In this document: positions 27,901 to 40,507 of the stretch, piece by piece
Numbering within the stretch: position 1 is the stretch's first letter
Layout of the letters: each line of letters starts with the position of its first letter
Source of the DNA: Rhabditophanes sp. KR3021
Lineage: Eukaryota > Nematoda > Chromadorea > Rhabditida > Alloionematidae
Length of the DNA: 64,000 bases
Assembly (NCBI GenBank): GCA_963281155.1
Contig: CAUJLY010000005.1
Span: forward strand, 1,736,001-1,800,000
Direction of reading: 5' to 3'
Made by a program: the position numbers and the translations under genes
Notes under the pieces: generated by a model
Told to the model about the DNA's origin: nothing
What the model saw: only the letters and a program-made list of their open reading frames with translations
The model's database searches: none

Positions 27901-27943
27901 CACAAAATTAGCAGGATACTTGAAAAATCAACTAAATCAATAA
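21976..27943 (+). CDS. SLC17-family (sialin/VGLUT-like) MFS anion transporter
   Basis: Exons: 21976-22138, 24607-24802, 24841-25044, a proposed 1-nt exon at 25090, 26454-27323 and 27492-27943. The acidic N-terminal exon (Asp/Glu/Ser-rich) precedes about 12 membrane segments. Family signatures are TEEQGYVFGAF, the motif-A-like GIISDKLNSKY, RFLVGLSDAFLQPAINSLLTRWF and GGRQMG. SLC17 proteins carry organic anions (glutamate, sialic acid, ATP, phosphate); the substrate cannot be read here. The Asp of motif A is encoded GAC. Its G can only come from position 25090, because 25044 ends a codon (TCG) and 26454 starts with AC. That single G lies between a complete 45-bp intron (25045-25089) and the GTAAGT that begins element C. 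The C-terminal tail is Pro/Thr/Glu-rich. Intron 1 is 2.5 kb without an ORF-bearing element. Confidence 0.85.
22139..24606 (+). other. SLC17 intron 1, no gene seen
   Basis: 2.5-kb AT-rich intron between GTAAGT and ttttatag. GT/TG-rich microsatellite-like patches occur near 22550-22700. Short ORFs on both strands have no coding character. Confidence 0.6.
25091..26453 (-). mobile_element. Element C: decayed ORFs antisense in an SLC17 intron
   Basis: In host sense the element starts GTAAGTAAAGAACAATC and ends TTTTTCAG. On the minus strand a coding exon starts near 26150 (KRQLLTGGSQEP, ending SAE), followed by an internal intron GTAAGT...AG. Then come ESYEDGNAIK with YGVEI, and a C-terminal piece (25655-25413) with KKYYQDELF and YEKVKD. 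The same order of modules occurs in elements D and E. Stops and frameshifts interrupt it and there is no ATG at the first exon (ACG instead). The GIY-YIG part seen in D and E is missing, so this copy appears internally deleted. Confidence 0.62.
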
Positions 27944-28341
27944 AACCATTAGTCTGGTGTTCGACTTACCTTTAAAAATCCAGAGACAGATCTCTCAATC
28001 TACTGTTATTTCTTCTAAAATATATATTTCTATTTATATATTGTGTCATCATTATTTTCTGTTCATAAGTTAAATTGTGTGTAATAAAAAGCATTTTAAA
28101 TTTTTTTAAATATTTATTTATAAAGAACAAATGAAATTATAAGCGCAGCTTAAAATGTAGTATTAAATTGTATGTATTATTCCAACTTTGAAAAATTTAT
28201 TTTATGATTGTTTTGGAGATATTTATTTTTGCATTTAACATATAAATATCAATTGAGGCATTCAATAAGGTATTCATAAATCTACCAAAACCTATTTTAA
28301 AATAAAGTTTCTCACAATTTAGTCTTGGCTAGCCATTTAAA

Positions 28342-28990
28342 ATGTCCATAAAGTTTGCTGTGAAAGGTGAGTAGTCTATTTCAATACAATTTTTCTAGGA
28401 TTGAAGCATACTTAAGGACATTACAAATAAATGATATATTGGGCAGTTTAGCCAACATCTCTTGATTTTCTTAAATTTCTCAAGTATTTTTTTCCAAAAG
28501 AACCAATCTGTTCAATTATTCCAATTTGGAGCTCAATTCTTGAATCGCAAAATAAATATACTTGATGCTAGTCATTTGTAAAAAGCATATAAAATTTATA
28601 ATATTAGAATATAGTCTTATTAGTATATCTATGTCGCTTTGTAACCTTTATAAATATGTTTACTCCTTAATAAATCATGTTATCTTAGTTCTTGTCCACT
28701 CACCATCTCAGTCTACTACGCGTCCTTCTTGGGCTGGGAACATGAAAGTTACACCGATGGAGTTAGCTCCGGTGCCACTTATATTATTAAATAAAAGAAA
28801 AGTCTAAAATTGTTAGAGAAGTGAAGTAGGTAGGCAGAACACGATGTTGGAGACATTGTCAAAGGAAGCCAGACACAAGGAACAGAAGTATCACATGGAA
28901 GTCATTATTTCTTGTCCATGTCAGCCGTTTTCAATGCATCAAGAGTCAAAAAAAGTCTTTCAAATCGTGGAATTGTTATAACAGTAAGTT
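28342..28990 (+). pseudogene. Possible small gene or gene remnant, unknown function
   Basis: An ATG at 28342 (MSIKFAVK, donor gtgagt after 28366) can splice in phase to 28712 after ccatctcag. This gives VYYASFLGWEHESY and GATYIIK, then a stop at 28792. A second coding-like stretch runs at about 28835-28985 in one of two competing frames (one contains DIVKGSQTQGTEVSHG) and ends near a GTAAGT. The pieces look like codon-biased sequence but I cannot join them into one protein, and I do not recognise the family. It could be a decayed gene between the SLC17 and TRPV genes. Confidence 0.3.
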
Positions 28991-29314
28991 AGTATTACTG
29001 AAAAGGAAGATGAAACAATGCGAAAAGTGAGCAATTATCAGAATTGGCAAATAATGGTATGCATCCTGCATTCATTTGTTTGAAAAGTCTGTAACAGAAA
29101 TATCGTCATTCATACCGGTTGGACAGGTCTACTTTGAATATATGAAAATGTTCTATATTTTCATTTTTAAAGCAATAAATCAAACGAACACCTGCCACTT
29201 ATGTAGCAATAATAATATGTTTTATGACAATAAATCATTTTTATTGTAATATCCTTCGCCTAAAGGTTTATTTAAAGCAATCCATGTCTTATTTTATTTT
29301 AAATCTATTCTATT

Positions 29315-32089
29315 ATGGGCAACAGCTCCACTAAAATAAATTCAAATGATAACCCTTTAACATCTCACCATACTAAAAATGGAAAAGGTAATACTTCCGA
29401 ATATAAGCCGTTTAGTTTTTATGTAAATAATGAAGGTTCAGGTGAATTAGTCAAATGGATGCAGTATGCAATGATATCAGGCGACCATTCTATTGTCGAC
29501 TCATACATTCAAAGCAAGGTAAAGTTTGATTAGTCGAAACATTCTAAATTATTCAGCTTGTTCGTTTTATGTATAATGGAGGGAAGGGACGAGTTGAACC
29601 TATTGCCACTTTAATCAGAAAAAGAAATGCGGAAAGAAATGCCGTTGTAGGAACTTTGAGAAGAAAAAAGGGAAGAGGAAAAAGTGGGCCTAATATTCTT
29701 CAACATATTGACCAAGAAAATGATAGTGCTAATGAGGGAGACTTGCAAAAAGCCTTAAAAATTCTAGAAGGTGGAAATAAGAAAAAAGGAGATAATAAGT
29801 ATCGCGAAATGTGCTGGAAATTAGATGAAAGAGGAGCTCAGGGAGAAACTATGTTGGGATTATGCTTGCAAAAAGGAACTTCGGCTCATACCCAGATTGC
29901 TACGAAGATGGTTCAGATGTTTCCCAAATTAGTCAATGATATTTTTATTTCTGAGGCTTATTATGGACTTTCGCCTTTACATCAAGCTATTGTAAGTGAA
30001 GATCCTGTGATGGTGCGGTTTTTTATTAGGCAAGGGGCAGATATTCATCAGAGATGTTACGGAGAATTTTTTACACCAGATGATCAAAAGTATAGTCGGC
30101 AAGATTCGGTCGAACATGAATGGGTTGAGCTTACTACTGAAACGAATTATGAAGGGAAAATGTATTTTGGAGAGTATCCATTATCTTTTGCTGCTTGTTC
30201 TAGTCAAGAATATGCTTATAGATTATTAAGATCCAAAAAAGCCGACCCACATCTACGAGATACGAATGGAAACACTGCCCTTCACATGACTGTAATTCAT
30301 GGAAATTTAGAAATGTTAAGAGTTTGTTACCAGACAGGTATGTATTGATATTTAAATTATTTATAATATTTGATATAGGTTCGAGACTATCAATTCAAAA
30401 TAACCAAAGATTAACCCCATTAACCTTAGCTGTAAAGATGTCTAAAAAAGCTGTTTTTGATGAATTATTAAGGTTGGAACGAGATGTTGTTTGGATTTAT
30501 GGAGAATCAAATAGTTACGCTTATCCTTTAGCTAATATTGATACGATTGAAGAAGTAACAGGAATGATTAATACTTATTCAGCTTTGAGTTTAGTTGTTC
30601 ACGGAGAAACTCAAGCAAGTGTAGTTTTCATGAATGGGCTTTTGGAGAAAATATTGGAAGCGAAATGGAAAGGATTCGCAAAGAGACGTTTAATTGTTTC
30701 ATTTGTGGCTTTTGTAGTTTACTATATTTTTTTCACAGCAGCATTTATGACGCGTCCTATTTCTTATACGACAAGTGTTTTGACTAAAGACGCAATTTCA
30801 AGTAATGGAACTTTTAATCCTTTGTTGAACAGTTCTAATTGGGTCCCAGATCCTAAATCATGGCTCGATTTATTTCGGGAAGGGAAGCCAATTGGAGGAG
30901 AAGATGGATTAGATTGGAATGATATTACTGGGAAAGATTATTTTGGAGCTCCTCCGTGTCATTTGGTGAGATACGATACACCTAAAGCTGAAGAAAAGGT
31001 TAGACTAGTTTGTGAAATAGCTGTATTAGTAATGGTATGTACTCAAATCGGGATGGAAATTGTTATAATGCGGCAATTGACGATAAGACGATGGTGGTCA
31101 ATTATAAAATCTTTCCCTGCTAAAATTTGTTTCAAACTTTCTTGGATAATGATTTTGTGTATGATTCCAGCTAGATTAGGATGTGGAATTGCCAACAAAA
31201 TGCTGTTAGTAGATAATATGTTGTCAATAGCAAGTGTCATTATGACAAGTGTCCATTTTCTATACTATTGTAGATCTGTCAAATTCATTGGAACTTCAAT
31301 TTTAGCTATTTATAGAATCTTTGCCCAAGATATGTTTAGGTTTATCATGATTTATTGCATCTTCTTAGTAGGCTTTTCGCAAGCTTTCTTTATAGTTTTT
31401 TTAAGTTGCGAAAGGGAAGAAAAGAGGTTACAAAAGTTAGAGATAAAAAATGAAAGTCTTCCCAAAGCAGACGAAGATAAATTTGATAATATTATGGAGG
31501 ATCCTTTGGAAGGATTGATAAGAATCTTCATAGCTACTATCAATGAGTTTTCTACCTTTTATAGGTAAGTTAAATAAGTTGGTTTATATCTGTTCTTTCC
31601 AGACAGTTGCAATTATGCCCGAATTCATTTATTTCAACTATCGGTAAAATCATCTTTCTCATTTATGAGTTATTTGTCAGTTTGATGCAATTTAATTTGC
31701 TGATTGCTATGTTAACCAGAACGTACGAAGCCATTTCCAATACTCAAGAAGAATACAAGAGACAAAAGGCAAAGGTCATTTTATTAGTAGAGTCAACATT
31801 ATCACCTAGACAAAGATTAATGGAAATGCTTAAATATTCCAGACCCATTGGAACTGACAAAAATAAAAGAGCTTTCATTTTGAGTAATAGTCAAATATCG
31901 GAGGACAATGAATTATGGCTCAAAGAACAAAAGAACATAGCCATGGCCAATGAAAGGCGTCGTATTCTAAAAATACGTCTTCAATTAGCAACAAATTCTA
32001 TGTCAAAATGTAATTCAAGCCGAGTCTCATCGTACTATCAAAGCACCAATGTATATAATCGAAAAATATCTAATAATGTAAACAACTAA
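29315..32089 (+). CDS. TRPV (OSM-9/OCR-like) cation channel subunit
   Basis: Exons 29315-29518, 29557-30337, 30379-31564 and 31603-32089, consistent phases, 885 residues. The N terminus is basic and disordered, then ankyrin repeats (YYGLSPLHQAI, GEYPLSFAACSS, NGNTALHMTVIHG) at about residues 180-350. A six-segment channel follows: first segment near RRLIVSFVAFVVYY, a pore stretch FIATINEFSTFY, S6 with SLMQFNLLIAMLTRTYE, and a basic TRP-box region. This is the ankyrin-TRPV plan of nematode OSM-9/OCR channels, which work in ciliated sensory neurons in chemo-, osmo- and mechanosensation. OSM-9 and OCR subunits cannot be separated with confidence here. The start was chosen as the first ATG in the open frame; the MGNSS start could allow N-myristoylation. 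Confidence 0.9.
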
Positions 32090-32292
32090 TCCAACCACCC
32101 AAATTAAAAAGAGCAATAAAAAAGAATGAATAGCCTTGTCAACAATTGTTGCCACTTTTTGTAACAATACTAATATTTGATTTTGTAAATAAACAGATAA
32201 AACCTATTGTCATTTAAAATTGAAAAGTGTGAATCATAAAATAGATTTATATTTATGTTAGCAATTGCATTCAATCATTTTTATTTTTAAGG

Positions 32293-33824
32293 ATGACTGT
32301 AATAGACGGAAAAAATTCAGGTAAGATATAGTAGTAAGTGTGTTTAATTAAAATTTTGTTGTAGAGTTAATTGATGAGCTGAAGGAAAAGGTTAAACAAT
32401 TTGGCCTTCCTAAGAAATATCATACTGTTAACGAGACTACAATTCAAGATTATGAAAGCAAAAATGTGACGAAGCAAAATACTTTTCCTCGAATGAGGTA
32501 TATTTATGCTTTTCCTGAAGAAATAGCTAGTATGTATTTCGGGAATAATATCAGTAATTCATGGATAAGTGAAAGTAAAGACTTTTATGAGAAGAAAGAA
32601 ACTATTCAGTCGGTAAGTTCAAATGGTAATAGCAAGAGATACAAAAAATTTGCTGGCTTTTCACCTGTTTCTCCGATTAATTCTGAATGGGCTGCTATTG
32701 ACAATTCAAACAGAAAACCTTTAAATATATCTGTTACTTCTTCGGACCGTTACAATAACAATCCCTATAAAAACGATTCGCCTTATTCAGGAGTGACTCT
32801 AAGCAGTAAACTCATGGAAACCCCTAACTTTTCACCAAAAGAAAAAATGATCCCTATCAAATCTATTTTATCATCACCATCAAATAAATCGGGAATTTCA
32901 CAAGATTCAGTTAGGTTTAAGTCGCCTTTAGTTAACTTTAAAGCAGCAACAATCGATTCTCCTTATTTAAAGACATTAGAATCATCTCTACATGATCATT
33001 TTAATGATATTGAAAAGGTAACAATTGAAGAACTGCATGCAAATAATGGAGCAGTTGACTCTGAATGCTCACAACATTTGTGGGAAAAAATATTATGTTT
33101 TTCGGATGGTAGAAAGAAAGTGTTTGTGAAGATTGAAAATCGAATGATGATTAATAAGGATGGTGAAAGCTTTTTTGAAGTTGGTAATGTTGGAGGTAAC
33201 AAAACTTTTGACATGGATACAATCGAATTTATTTACAACAAAATTGATAAGAAAATTAATTTGACGTGGTTGGATTTGTATACAGTTAAGACCTGGAATT
33301 ATTCAATTATTATTCCACTTGAAAAAAAGTTTTTAAAAGCTTCCAGCAGCGATGGTTCGAAGGATCAAGAAAGAGCTTTAAGAATGTTGACTGATATCAA
33401 TGAAAAATACTTAATTTATCAAGAAATTCTCCAAAGAATTTCAATTGAGCATTATGATTACTTAGCTCAAAAAGCTTGGTTGATAATGAAAGGCGAGGCT
33501 TACAGGTTCCACGCGAATATCATTCTGGACAAGAAAGAAGCTGAAAATCTGTATCAGATGGCAATAAACGAACACAAAAAGTTACTAAATATAATTAAAG
33601 ATGATATGTTTGATGATATTGGCAATGTTTGGAGAGCTCTACGGTATTCAATGGCTTTAATTAGGGAAGCCAGAAGACACGATGAAGATTTCAAAGTTGT
33701 TCTCATGTATTATATTAACAAATTTTCAGAACCGAATACTTTTAAGAAATTATGCAAATGTGATCAGGACCGAGTTATTAAGTATAAGGAAATTCTGGAA
33801 AATAATGAATACTTTGCACAGTAA
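32293..33824 (+). CDS. Protein with divergent 14-3-3-like C-terminal domain
   Basis: Exons 32293-32320 and 32365-33824, 495 residues. The first about 200 residues are Ser/Asn/Pro-rich and probably disordered. The C-terminal half is helical. The stretch from DINEKYLIYQEI through LIMKGEAYRFHANI to NVWRALRYSMALIREA follows the spacing of 14-3-3 helices 5-7 (KYLI..., MKGDYYRY-like, and the Arg-Leu helix). The conserved phosphoserine-pocket Arg and Tyr are partly present. I therefore suspect a diverged 14-3-3 relative fused to a long disordered tail, which would be unusual because 14-3-3 proteins are normally about 250 residues. A tttttaag acceptor-like site just upstream of the ATG could be a trans-splice site. 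Confidence 0.55.
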
Positions 33825-35249
33825 ATTGGGATTCTTATTTACATCAAATAATACCTTAAGCAATCCCTTTATTTTGTGATTTGTATAATTTGACTATTAT
33901 ATTAAATATTATTTTGTAGATTTTATGCTCTTTATCATGTAATGTATATCTCATAGTAAATGTCTATGCCTATCATTGTTGTGTTCTGATACTGTCTAGT
34001 GTTGCTTAATTTCTTGATAATTAAGTAAAACATGAATGCTTATTCTCTGGCGCCACAATTTATGTAACTATCAGGTTAGTTGATCATTTTGTTAATTCAA
34101 ACAGGTCCAAGCGAGATAGTGTATACTCTTATTTAAAAAGATTCTTCATTAACGAATAAACACATATTAAGCTTTAAGGATTTATACTTAAACACATGGT
34201 GTGTTGAGTCCATTCGTTTTATTCTTTGAACAATTTAACCTATTATTCTCTAAACAATTTTTCTATTCTCCTATAAACGTTTAGTATTATGATTCCTAGA
34301 AATGGACAATACATGCATAAATCCCTTGCTGCGAGTCATATTTATACAAAATGTATCCCGCATTTTGAACAACTATTAAACTTTTCAAAATTATGTAAGA
34401 ACAATAACATAATAGTAAATGATATTGATATGACTAACATTAAAGATGAATGTAATAACATTTGGAAATTGATGGTTTTTAATGAAACATCGATTTGCAA
34501 ATGAAAATGAATTCATAACTATTTTTAATAGAATCCGTATTCTCTTTTTAGAAACATTCTATTGTTTATCATTACAAATTGGAATTTGAAGAGATGAAAT
34601 TAAACTTGATGAACGTAATAATTAAATTTGTTTGTAAATCAAAAAAGTAACAAACTGCTTATAAAAAATAGCCAAACATATTTGTTCTATAAACAATTTT
34701 TGCTGTCAAGATTAATATATTTTTATTTTTTTAATACATAATGTTACAAGAAACTTTTTTTAATTGCTTGGACAATTACTTACTACTCATAGCCATGAAC
34801 ATCATGTAATACATACATCAGTTCAAATGATTTTACCCAACCGTCATCTTTATATTAAGTCTTTTTAGCCATACACTGTAATCGAGTTTTTATTATAATT
34901 CTCTTTCATTTTTTATGTTCTTTGTATCTTCCATTAAATTCCTAGTGTTTACCTATTAAACACGTAATTAATCTCATATGAATATATTATACTGGAATGC
35001 AAATTAGAAATATGAAGGATAATCTTTAATCAACACTTTTGTGCGTTTTCGATAAAAGCGCACAACTTTGTTCACAATAGACATTTTTTACGAGCCAGCA
35101 AGCACAAACGTTTTAGTAAAATATGCTACTTTGCTATTATTTAACAAAATATATGTACTTATCTATGGTTTCACAAACATGTTGCATTTCCCATTAATAG
35201 ATTACTATAAAATAACGCTCATTTAACAATTTTGTCACTAAATTCATTC
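33825..35249. other. Intergenic gap with one short ORF
   Basis: AT-rich. An ATG-started ORF of 71 codons at 34289-34504 (MIPRNGQYMHKSL...ETSICK) has moderate coding character but no splice partners, no signal peptide and no recognised domain. The rest, to the P450 start, holds nothing I can support. Confidence 0.3.
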
Positions 35250-36822
35250 ATGGCTTTGCTATTACTATCAACAATATTTTTTGCTCTTATTATATTGTAT
35301 ATTTTCAATTTTTATTACAATGTGAGTAAGCTACCATCATCACCATTTCCTCTCCCAGTAATAGGTAATGCTCATCTATTTGATCCTAAAAATCTTCACA
35401 AATGGATATTAAAACAAAGGGTAACTTATTTTACAGTTATTAAATAACATTTTTGTCATTAAGGAAACGTATGGATCTGTTTTCACAGTTTACATTTCGC
35501 ATCCTATCGTGGTTTTATCTGATGTAAAAGCTATAAAAGAAGCTTCAAGTGCGGAGAATAGTGAATTTTTTTCTGGAAGAAAACTCGGGTTCCCTGATGC
35601 ACTTTTTCAGGAAGTACAAAATACAGGGATTGGCTTGTCAACTGGATATATGTGGCAAATACAACGTCGTTTAACTTTGACTATTATGAGAAACTTTGGA
35701 ATGGGGCAATCTCTAATGGAAAATAAGATTATTGAGTCTAGAAATGAGCTGATGGATTATTTAAATACACTTGAAGATAAAAAAAATGTTGATTTTGGTC
35801 GTATTATTCATTTAACAGTCGGGAATATTATCAATTCAGTTATTTTTGGATTCATGTACTCGTACGATGATGCCAAAGATTTTTATAATTTTACAAAATT
35901 AGTTGATGACTCAATACTGTGCACTTTGCGATGGGAGTTCCGTTTCTTGTCCATGTTTCCTAAACTTGCTGACTATCAGTTTGTAAAAGATTATATATTT
36001 CCGTCATTCTTCAGTCATAATAAAGAATTAAGACAAATAAACAGAGAACGCATTCAAAAAGCAAAAGAAAGTTTTAGACAGGACGAAGAGCCCCAAAATC
36101 TTGTAAATGCTTTGTTTAAAGAAATTTACACCGAAGATTCCAAATATTCATGTTTGAATGAAACCCATGTAAATGCTATTGCTTTTGATATGTATCTAGC
36201 AGGGCAGGAAACAAGTAAGTTATTTTAAAATTATGTTATTTATATTAATTTAGGTACTACAACACTTAAATGGTTGGTTGTGCTTTTGATGAAGTATCCA
36301 GAAATGCAACAGAAAATATTCGAAGAGATAAGCAGTACAATTGGTTTAGAAAATGAAATAAAACTGTCTCATAAAAATCAGCTTCCATTTACAATGGCAT
36401 TTATTAATGAAACGCAAAGATGGGCAAACATTCTGCCTCTAGTCACTAATCATCTCTGCACAAAAGATACTGCAATTTGTGGAAAATTGATTCCTAAAGG
36501 ATCAGTCGTTCAACCATTTTACTATGGAAGTAATTATGATGAAGCTGTTTTCGAAAAGCCATATGAATTCATACCGGAAAGATTTTTATTAGAAGATGGA
36601 AAAACACTAAATAAAAAATTATATGAGCAAATGTTTAGTTTTGGCAAAGGTGGTAGAGTCTGTGCTGGTCAATCGCTTGCCTTGAGCGAGCTTCAACTAA
36701 TATTTCCTACTCTTGTTCAACACTATAAATTTAGCCCCAATGGCGAAATTGACATGTCTACAGACTTTCTTAGCGTTATTGCTCCAAGAAAGTTTACCTG
36801 TAAAATTGCTAAAAGAGTTTAA
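35250..36822 (+). CDS. Cytochrome P450, CYP2-clan (nematode CYP33-like)
   Basis: Exons 35250-35420, 35464-36214 and 36254-36822; 496 residues. An N-terminal membrane anchor (MALLLLSTIFFALIILYIF) is followed by the Pro-rich hinge LPSSPFPLPVIGN. The I-helix motif AGQETST, the ExxR of the K-helix (ETQR), the PERF motif (FIPERF) and the heme loop FSFGKGGRVCAG with the axial Cys are all intact. This is an ER-anchored monooxygenase; substrate unknown. The ATG at 35250 is preferred because it starts directly at the anchor. All three introns are 38-43 bp class and phase-consistent. Confidence 0.93.
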
Positions 36823-37251
36823 AAAGAAACATTTTAATATGTATTTTTAATTGCTTATTGATATTTTTTTCTTTTTGAATTTAATCTAAAACCTTACATT
36901 ACCTTTAAAATATTTGTTAAATCTAAATACATTATATACAGCACTATATAATGACTGGAAAAACTGTTCCTGTAATACCTGAAAATATAATTATCTTTGT
37001 ATTTCATTATAATTTTAGATATTCAGATTGCAATCTTTATTTTTTTTAATTTAATGAAATAAGTAAACATTCAATTTATTTTTATAAATTAGAAGCTTAA
37101 TTGTATCAAAATGAATAATTTTTTTAAACTTGATTTATAATGAAAAAGATGACATATCTTTTCCGCCAAGAAAACTAAACCATTTTTTACCCTATTTAAA
37201 TGTAGATAATTGGAAGCAGTTTGTAAATTTGTAGATAAAATCAAAAAGGTT

Positions 37252-37322
37252 GCCTATTGCAGGAATCGAACCTACGTCGTCTCGGCCACAACGAGAAGTA
37301 CTAACCACTATACTAAATAGGC
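37252..37322 (-). tRNA. tRNA-His (GTG)
   Basis: On the minus strand a 71-nt cloverleaf starts GCCTATTTAGTATAGTGG and ends AATAGGC. The 7-bp acceptor stem pairs (GCCTATT/AATAGGC). The anticodon stem TCTCG/CGAGA flanks loop TTGTGGC with anticodon GTG, and the T arm has GTTCGATT. No intron. Confidence 0.93.
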
Positions 37323-37677
37323 CATTGACTTAACAATAAGATTGATCCTAAATAACTTCTTTTAAACTAAATTTTATAAATGAAGTTGATGTCATAAATA
37401 CATACAATTTTATTGTGTCGTTAAAATATTGACTAATAAAACATCAATCAAATTGCTTTTATTTTAGGTCTTTTATATTCGTTAATAACTTAATAAATTA
37501 GTAATGTTAACAGCACTAACAATATTAATCATGTTTATCAGTAAATTTAAATCACAAATTATTACTCGTACCTAATTAAGTACAATTAACAAAACATTCA
37601 AATCCCTCCTAAAGAATTTCAAATTATTTTTGTCATTTAAAATAAACACTCAAATTATTTCTTATTGAAGTCATCAA

Positions 37678-37916
37678 ATGTCTGAACTTTACACTATTCT
37701 CAGTCTAATCGTCTTTGTAATTTCACTAATTTCAAATTCATTGGCACTCAGTTTGTATCACATTTCAAAGGCAATGGAAAAACAACGGCAGTCACTTTGA
37801 TAACTTTTATTAATTTTGGCATAGATATGTGTTTTTCAGTTGTTTCCTTAATAGTACGACCAGAGTTGTTTAGAATTCAGAATTTTTCTAAATTAAAAGA
37901 TAAACACATCTATTAA
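37678..37916 (+). pseudogene. Frameshifted two-helix membrane fragment, possibly a serpentine receptor remnant
   Basis: An ATG at 37678 opens MSELYTILSLIVFVISLISN, a hydrophobic helix, and stops at 37800. In the +1 frame a second hydrophobic stretch (TLITFINFGIDMCFSVVSLI) follows without a gap and ends at 37916. A frame change near 37770 joins the two into a TM1-loop-TM2-like arrangement typical of nematode chemoreceptors. No further helices are seen, so this is at best a truncated pseudogene. Confidence 0.35.
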
Positions 37917-38005
37917 TTGTTATATAAACAATGCTTTCCTAACCCAGTCGGATTAATTAGCTGTTCATGTACAAAGCTGGGTCTTTCCAAAGCTCATAAA
38001 CTTAC

Positions 38006-38160
38006 CTGAGTATTGGGTTTGGATTCTTCAATAACGAATCCTCCCCGAGATGAGGCTTCACCATTGCACTTTAGGTTGAAGTTGATCCTCGAGGCGATCT
38101 CTAACGAGGTCCGCCTATACTTCAATTTTTGCGTTTGGGAGTCTGCGTTCGCGCAACTTC
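38006..38160 (-). other. Isolated GC-richer exon-like island
   Basis: On the minus strand a 155-bp segment lies between a good acceptor (atttttag) and a GTAAGT donor. It is fully open in one frame (GSCANADSQTQKLKYRRTS, then CNGEASSRGGF) and clearly richer in G+C than its neighbours. No partner exon could be placed on either side. It could be an exon of an unrecognised gene or an exon captured by rearrangement. Confidence 0.3.
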
Positions 38161-38747
38161 CTAAAAATAACCAACATTTTAATTGTTGCATACTAATATT
38201 ATCAAATAATAATTCATTTTTATTTACATGTTTGATATTAAACAATGTTTTAAATTAATCGATGCACTACTTCCGATTTTCACTTTTGATTGTACAAAAG
38301 ATTGGCCAAAACAGACTAAAACGGTTTAAAAAACCCAGTTTGAGGTTAGTATGCGTTCAGGATTCTATAAGAGTTCTGTCAGCAAATTTTGGAATGAGAC
38401 TTGGAGAAGTTTCTAGTAAAAACTTTTTCAAAATTAACACGACATAACAGAATTACTTGTAAAGTAAATTTGCATGCTGTAGTTTTTGTATTTGTGTTGG
38501 AATTTTGATTTAATGAATATCTTCTAAATTAAACATTTCAATTATTATGAAAAGTTATGAACATTATGTAAGTTTACTCTCAATGTTAAATTGCTTGAAT
38601 TATTTGCAATAAGCTAAGTGCAACAAATGTCACGTTTATCATTTAGTTCTTATAAATATTATTATTAAAATCAACTGTGATTATAAACATTATTTATACT
38701 GCATCTTGCTAAAAAATACTTATAATTTCCAAATATCAAAAACATCA

Positions 38748-39435
38748 ATGCATTTAATAACAATGATTGGTCTATTTTTTATAATTGGAACCATATTATT
38801 AACTGCAAATTGCGATAAATCCATTATTAGCAGTGACGAGGAGGTATGTTCAATAATAAAAACATTTTAAATGTTTATTATTTGAGATTGGAAAAGAATG
38901 TTTAAAAACTTTTTTTCAAAATCAAACTGAAAATATGCTCTTTCTTAAGGGTACTTTGAAAGAAGGCTTGTTTGTGAATGAAAATATGACTGCAGTTCAA
39001 TTTAAAGAAGTTTGTAACAGACTTGACACTTTATTAAGATGTCTAAAAACTTGCAAGGCGTCAAAATGCTTCCAATACTTGGTTAATGAAGACGATACTG
39101 AAGGTTATCTTTATTCACTTTCAATTATGTTCCGAGCTAATGAATATGCTTGTAGACAGAATCATGACGAATTTGTTGAAAATTATAACTGTTTTGTCAG
39201 TGATTATACCCAGAAATCAAGTGAATTTCATAAATGTAAAATGAATATAAATTACAAAGAAAACCCTTTTAATAAATTGGCATCAAAGATAGAAGCTATT
39301 CGTTGTGCAAGAAATAAAATAGCGAAAAAATGCGGAGAAAAGGGAGGTATAATTGGTTGTCAGATGATGAAAATCTCCTCAAATACTTATTTAAATAAAA
39401 ACTATTGTTGTGTTCAAGATGCTGCTTATTGTTAA
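38748..39435 (+). CDS. Small secreted cysteine-rich protein
   Basis: Exons 38748-38843 and 38887-39435, phase 0, 214 residues. The N terminus (MHLITMIGLFFIIGTILLTANC) is a signal peptide. The mature part has about 16 cysteines, including CLKTCKASKCF and YCCVQDAAYC at the C terminus, and is otherwise polar and charged. The pattern of paired Cys in helical stretches recalls nematode-specific secreted DUF19-like proteins, but I cannot assign the family. It is likely disulphide-bonded and extracellular. Confidence 0.7.
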
Positions 39436-39497
39436 TCATAAATAAATATTCTCCTCTGCTAACAAATTAAAAATATGTTGCTCAATTAATGATTTCA

Positions 39498-39579
39498 GGT
39501 CAGATGGCCGAGCGGTCTAAGGCGCTGGTTTAAGGCACCAGTCTCTTCGGAGGCGTGGGTTCGAATCCCACTTTGATCA
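39498..39579 (+). tRNA. tRNA-Leu (TAA)
   Basis: 82-nt class II tRNA starting GGTCAGATGGCCGAGCGG, with anticodon loop TTTAAGG (anticodon TAA), a variable arm CTCTTCGGAG and T-loop GTTCGAATC. The acceptor stem pairs GGTCAGA with TTTGATC through two G-U pairs. No intron. Confidence 0.95.
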
Positions 39580-40184
39580 AATTCTCTTTTTGTTGAACTT
39601 TATGAAAATAAGTTAAAGGGAAAGTTTAAATATTATACCATCTAAATTTAATTGAAAGTATTGTTATTTATTTAACTTCATTTAAAGTGTTTACATAGCT
39701 ACACATTTTATGCTATTCAATCTTATACTTTATTTCTGTAAATTACAGTTATGAGAAATCATGAAAATAATTACATATTTTACAAACAAATTTTTGTTAA
39801 AATCAAAATCGTTGTAATGAAAATTTGTTGTAAATAATAATTGTTTGATTGGTTAAATAATTCTACGTTGACTGATTATCAATCTAGATTGAAGAGTGAA
39901 TTGTTACTGCTAAGTATACTCAATTTTATCTTAAACAACATGCAATTAAAGTTCCTGAACCTCTTTATGATTTGATTAAAAATTGTTTGTGTTGAAAGAC
40001 ATTTTAGGCTATTTGAACCTGTCATTACAAGAAAGTTAAAGGACTCAACTTCGATTTGTTCAAATATCTCAATTATTTAAGTGTTTAAAAAATCATTTTA
40101 AATTTAAATAGAATTGTTTCTACATATTATAATCAACATTTTATTCTAAACTAGAAAAGAACAAATTCATAAATAATTAAAAAA

Positions 40185-40507
40185 TTAAAAATAACAATTG
40201 TATTTTTTCATGTTCTTAAAATACCATTCGAAAGCAATAATATGTCTATAATGAATATAAACATCCCTATATCGAGCTCCAATATTAACTACAAGATTCG
40301 TTAAAGGTCTTTTAGGTTCACTACAGTAGCAAAGTTCATTAGAAAAGTATTTAAATGAGTCCTTAATAAATGCCATATTTTTATCAGTAATTTGACTAAA
40401 TCCAGACATTCCAATTTTCATAGTTTTTATCTTGTCAGAAAATATATATTTACCATTGATTCCATGAAGTTGCTGTTAACGTAATCATATTCACTACTCT
40501 TAAAACC
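40185..40507 (-). pseudogene. Degenerate coding fragment, unknown family
   Basis: After an acceptor-like site (attcatgtag) at 40508 the minus strand reads FKSSEYDYVNSNFMESM. After a shift near 40455 it continues NGKYIFSDKIKT, then KIGMSGFSQITDKN and ARYRDVYIHYRHIIAFEW to a stop at 40185. Codon character is good, but the frame is broken. No homologue is recognised. Confidence 0.3.
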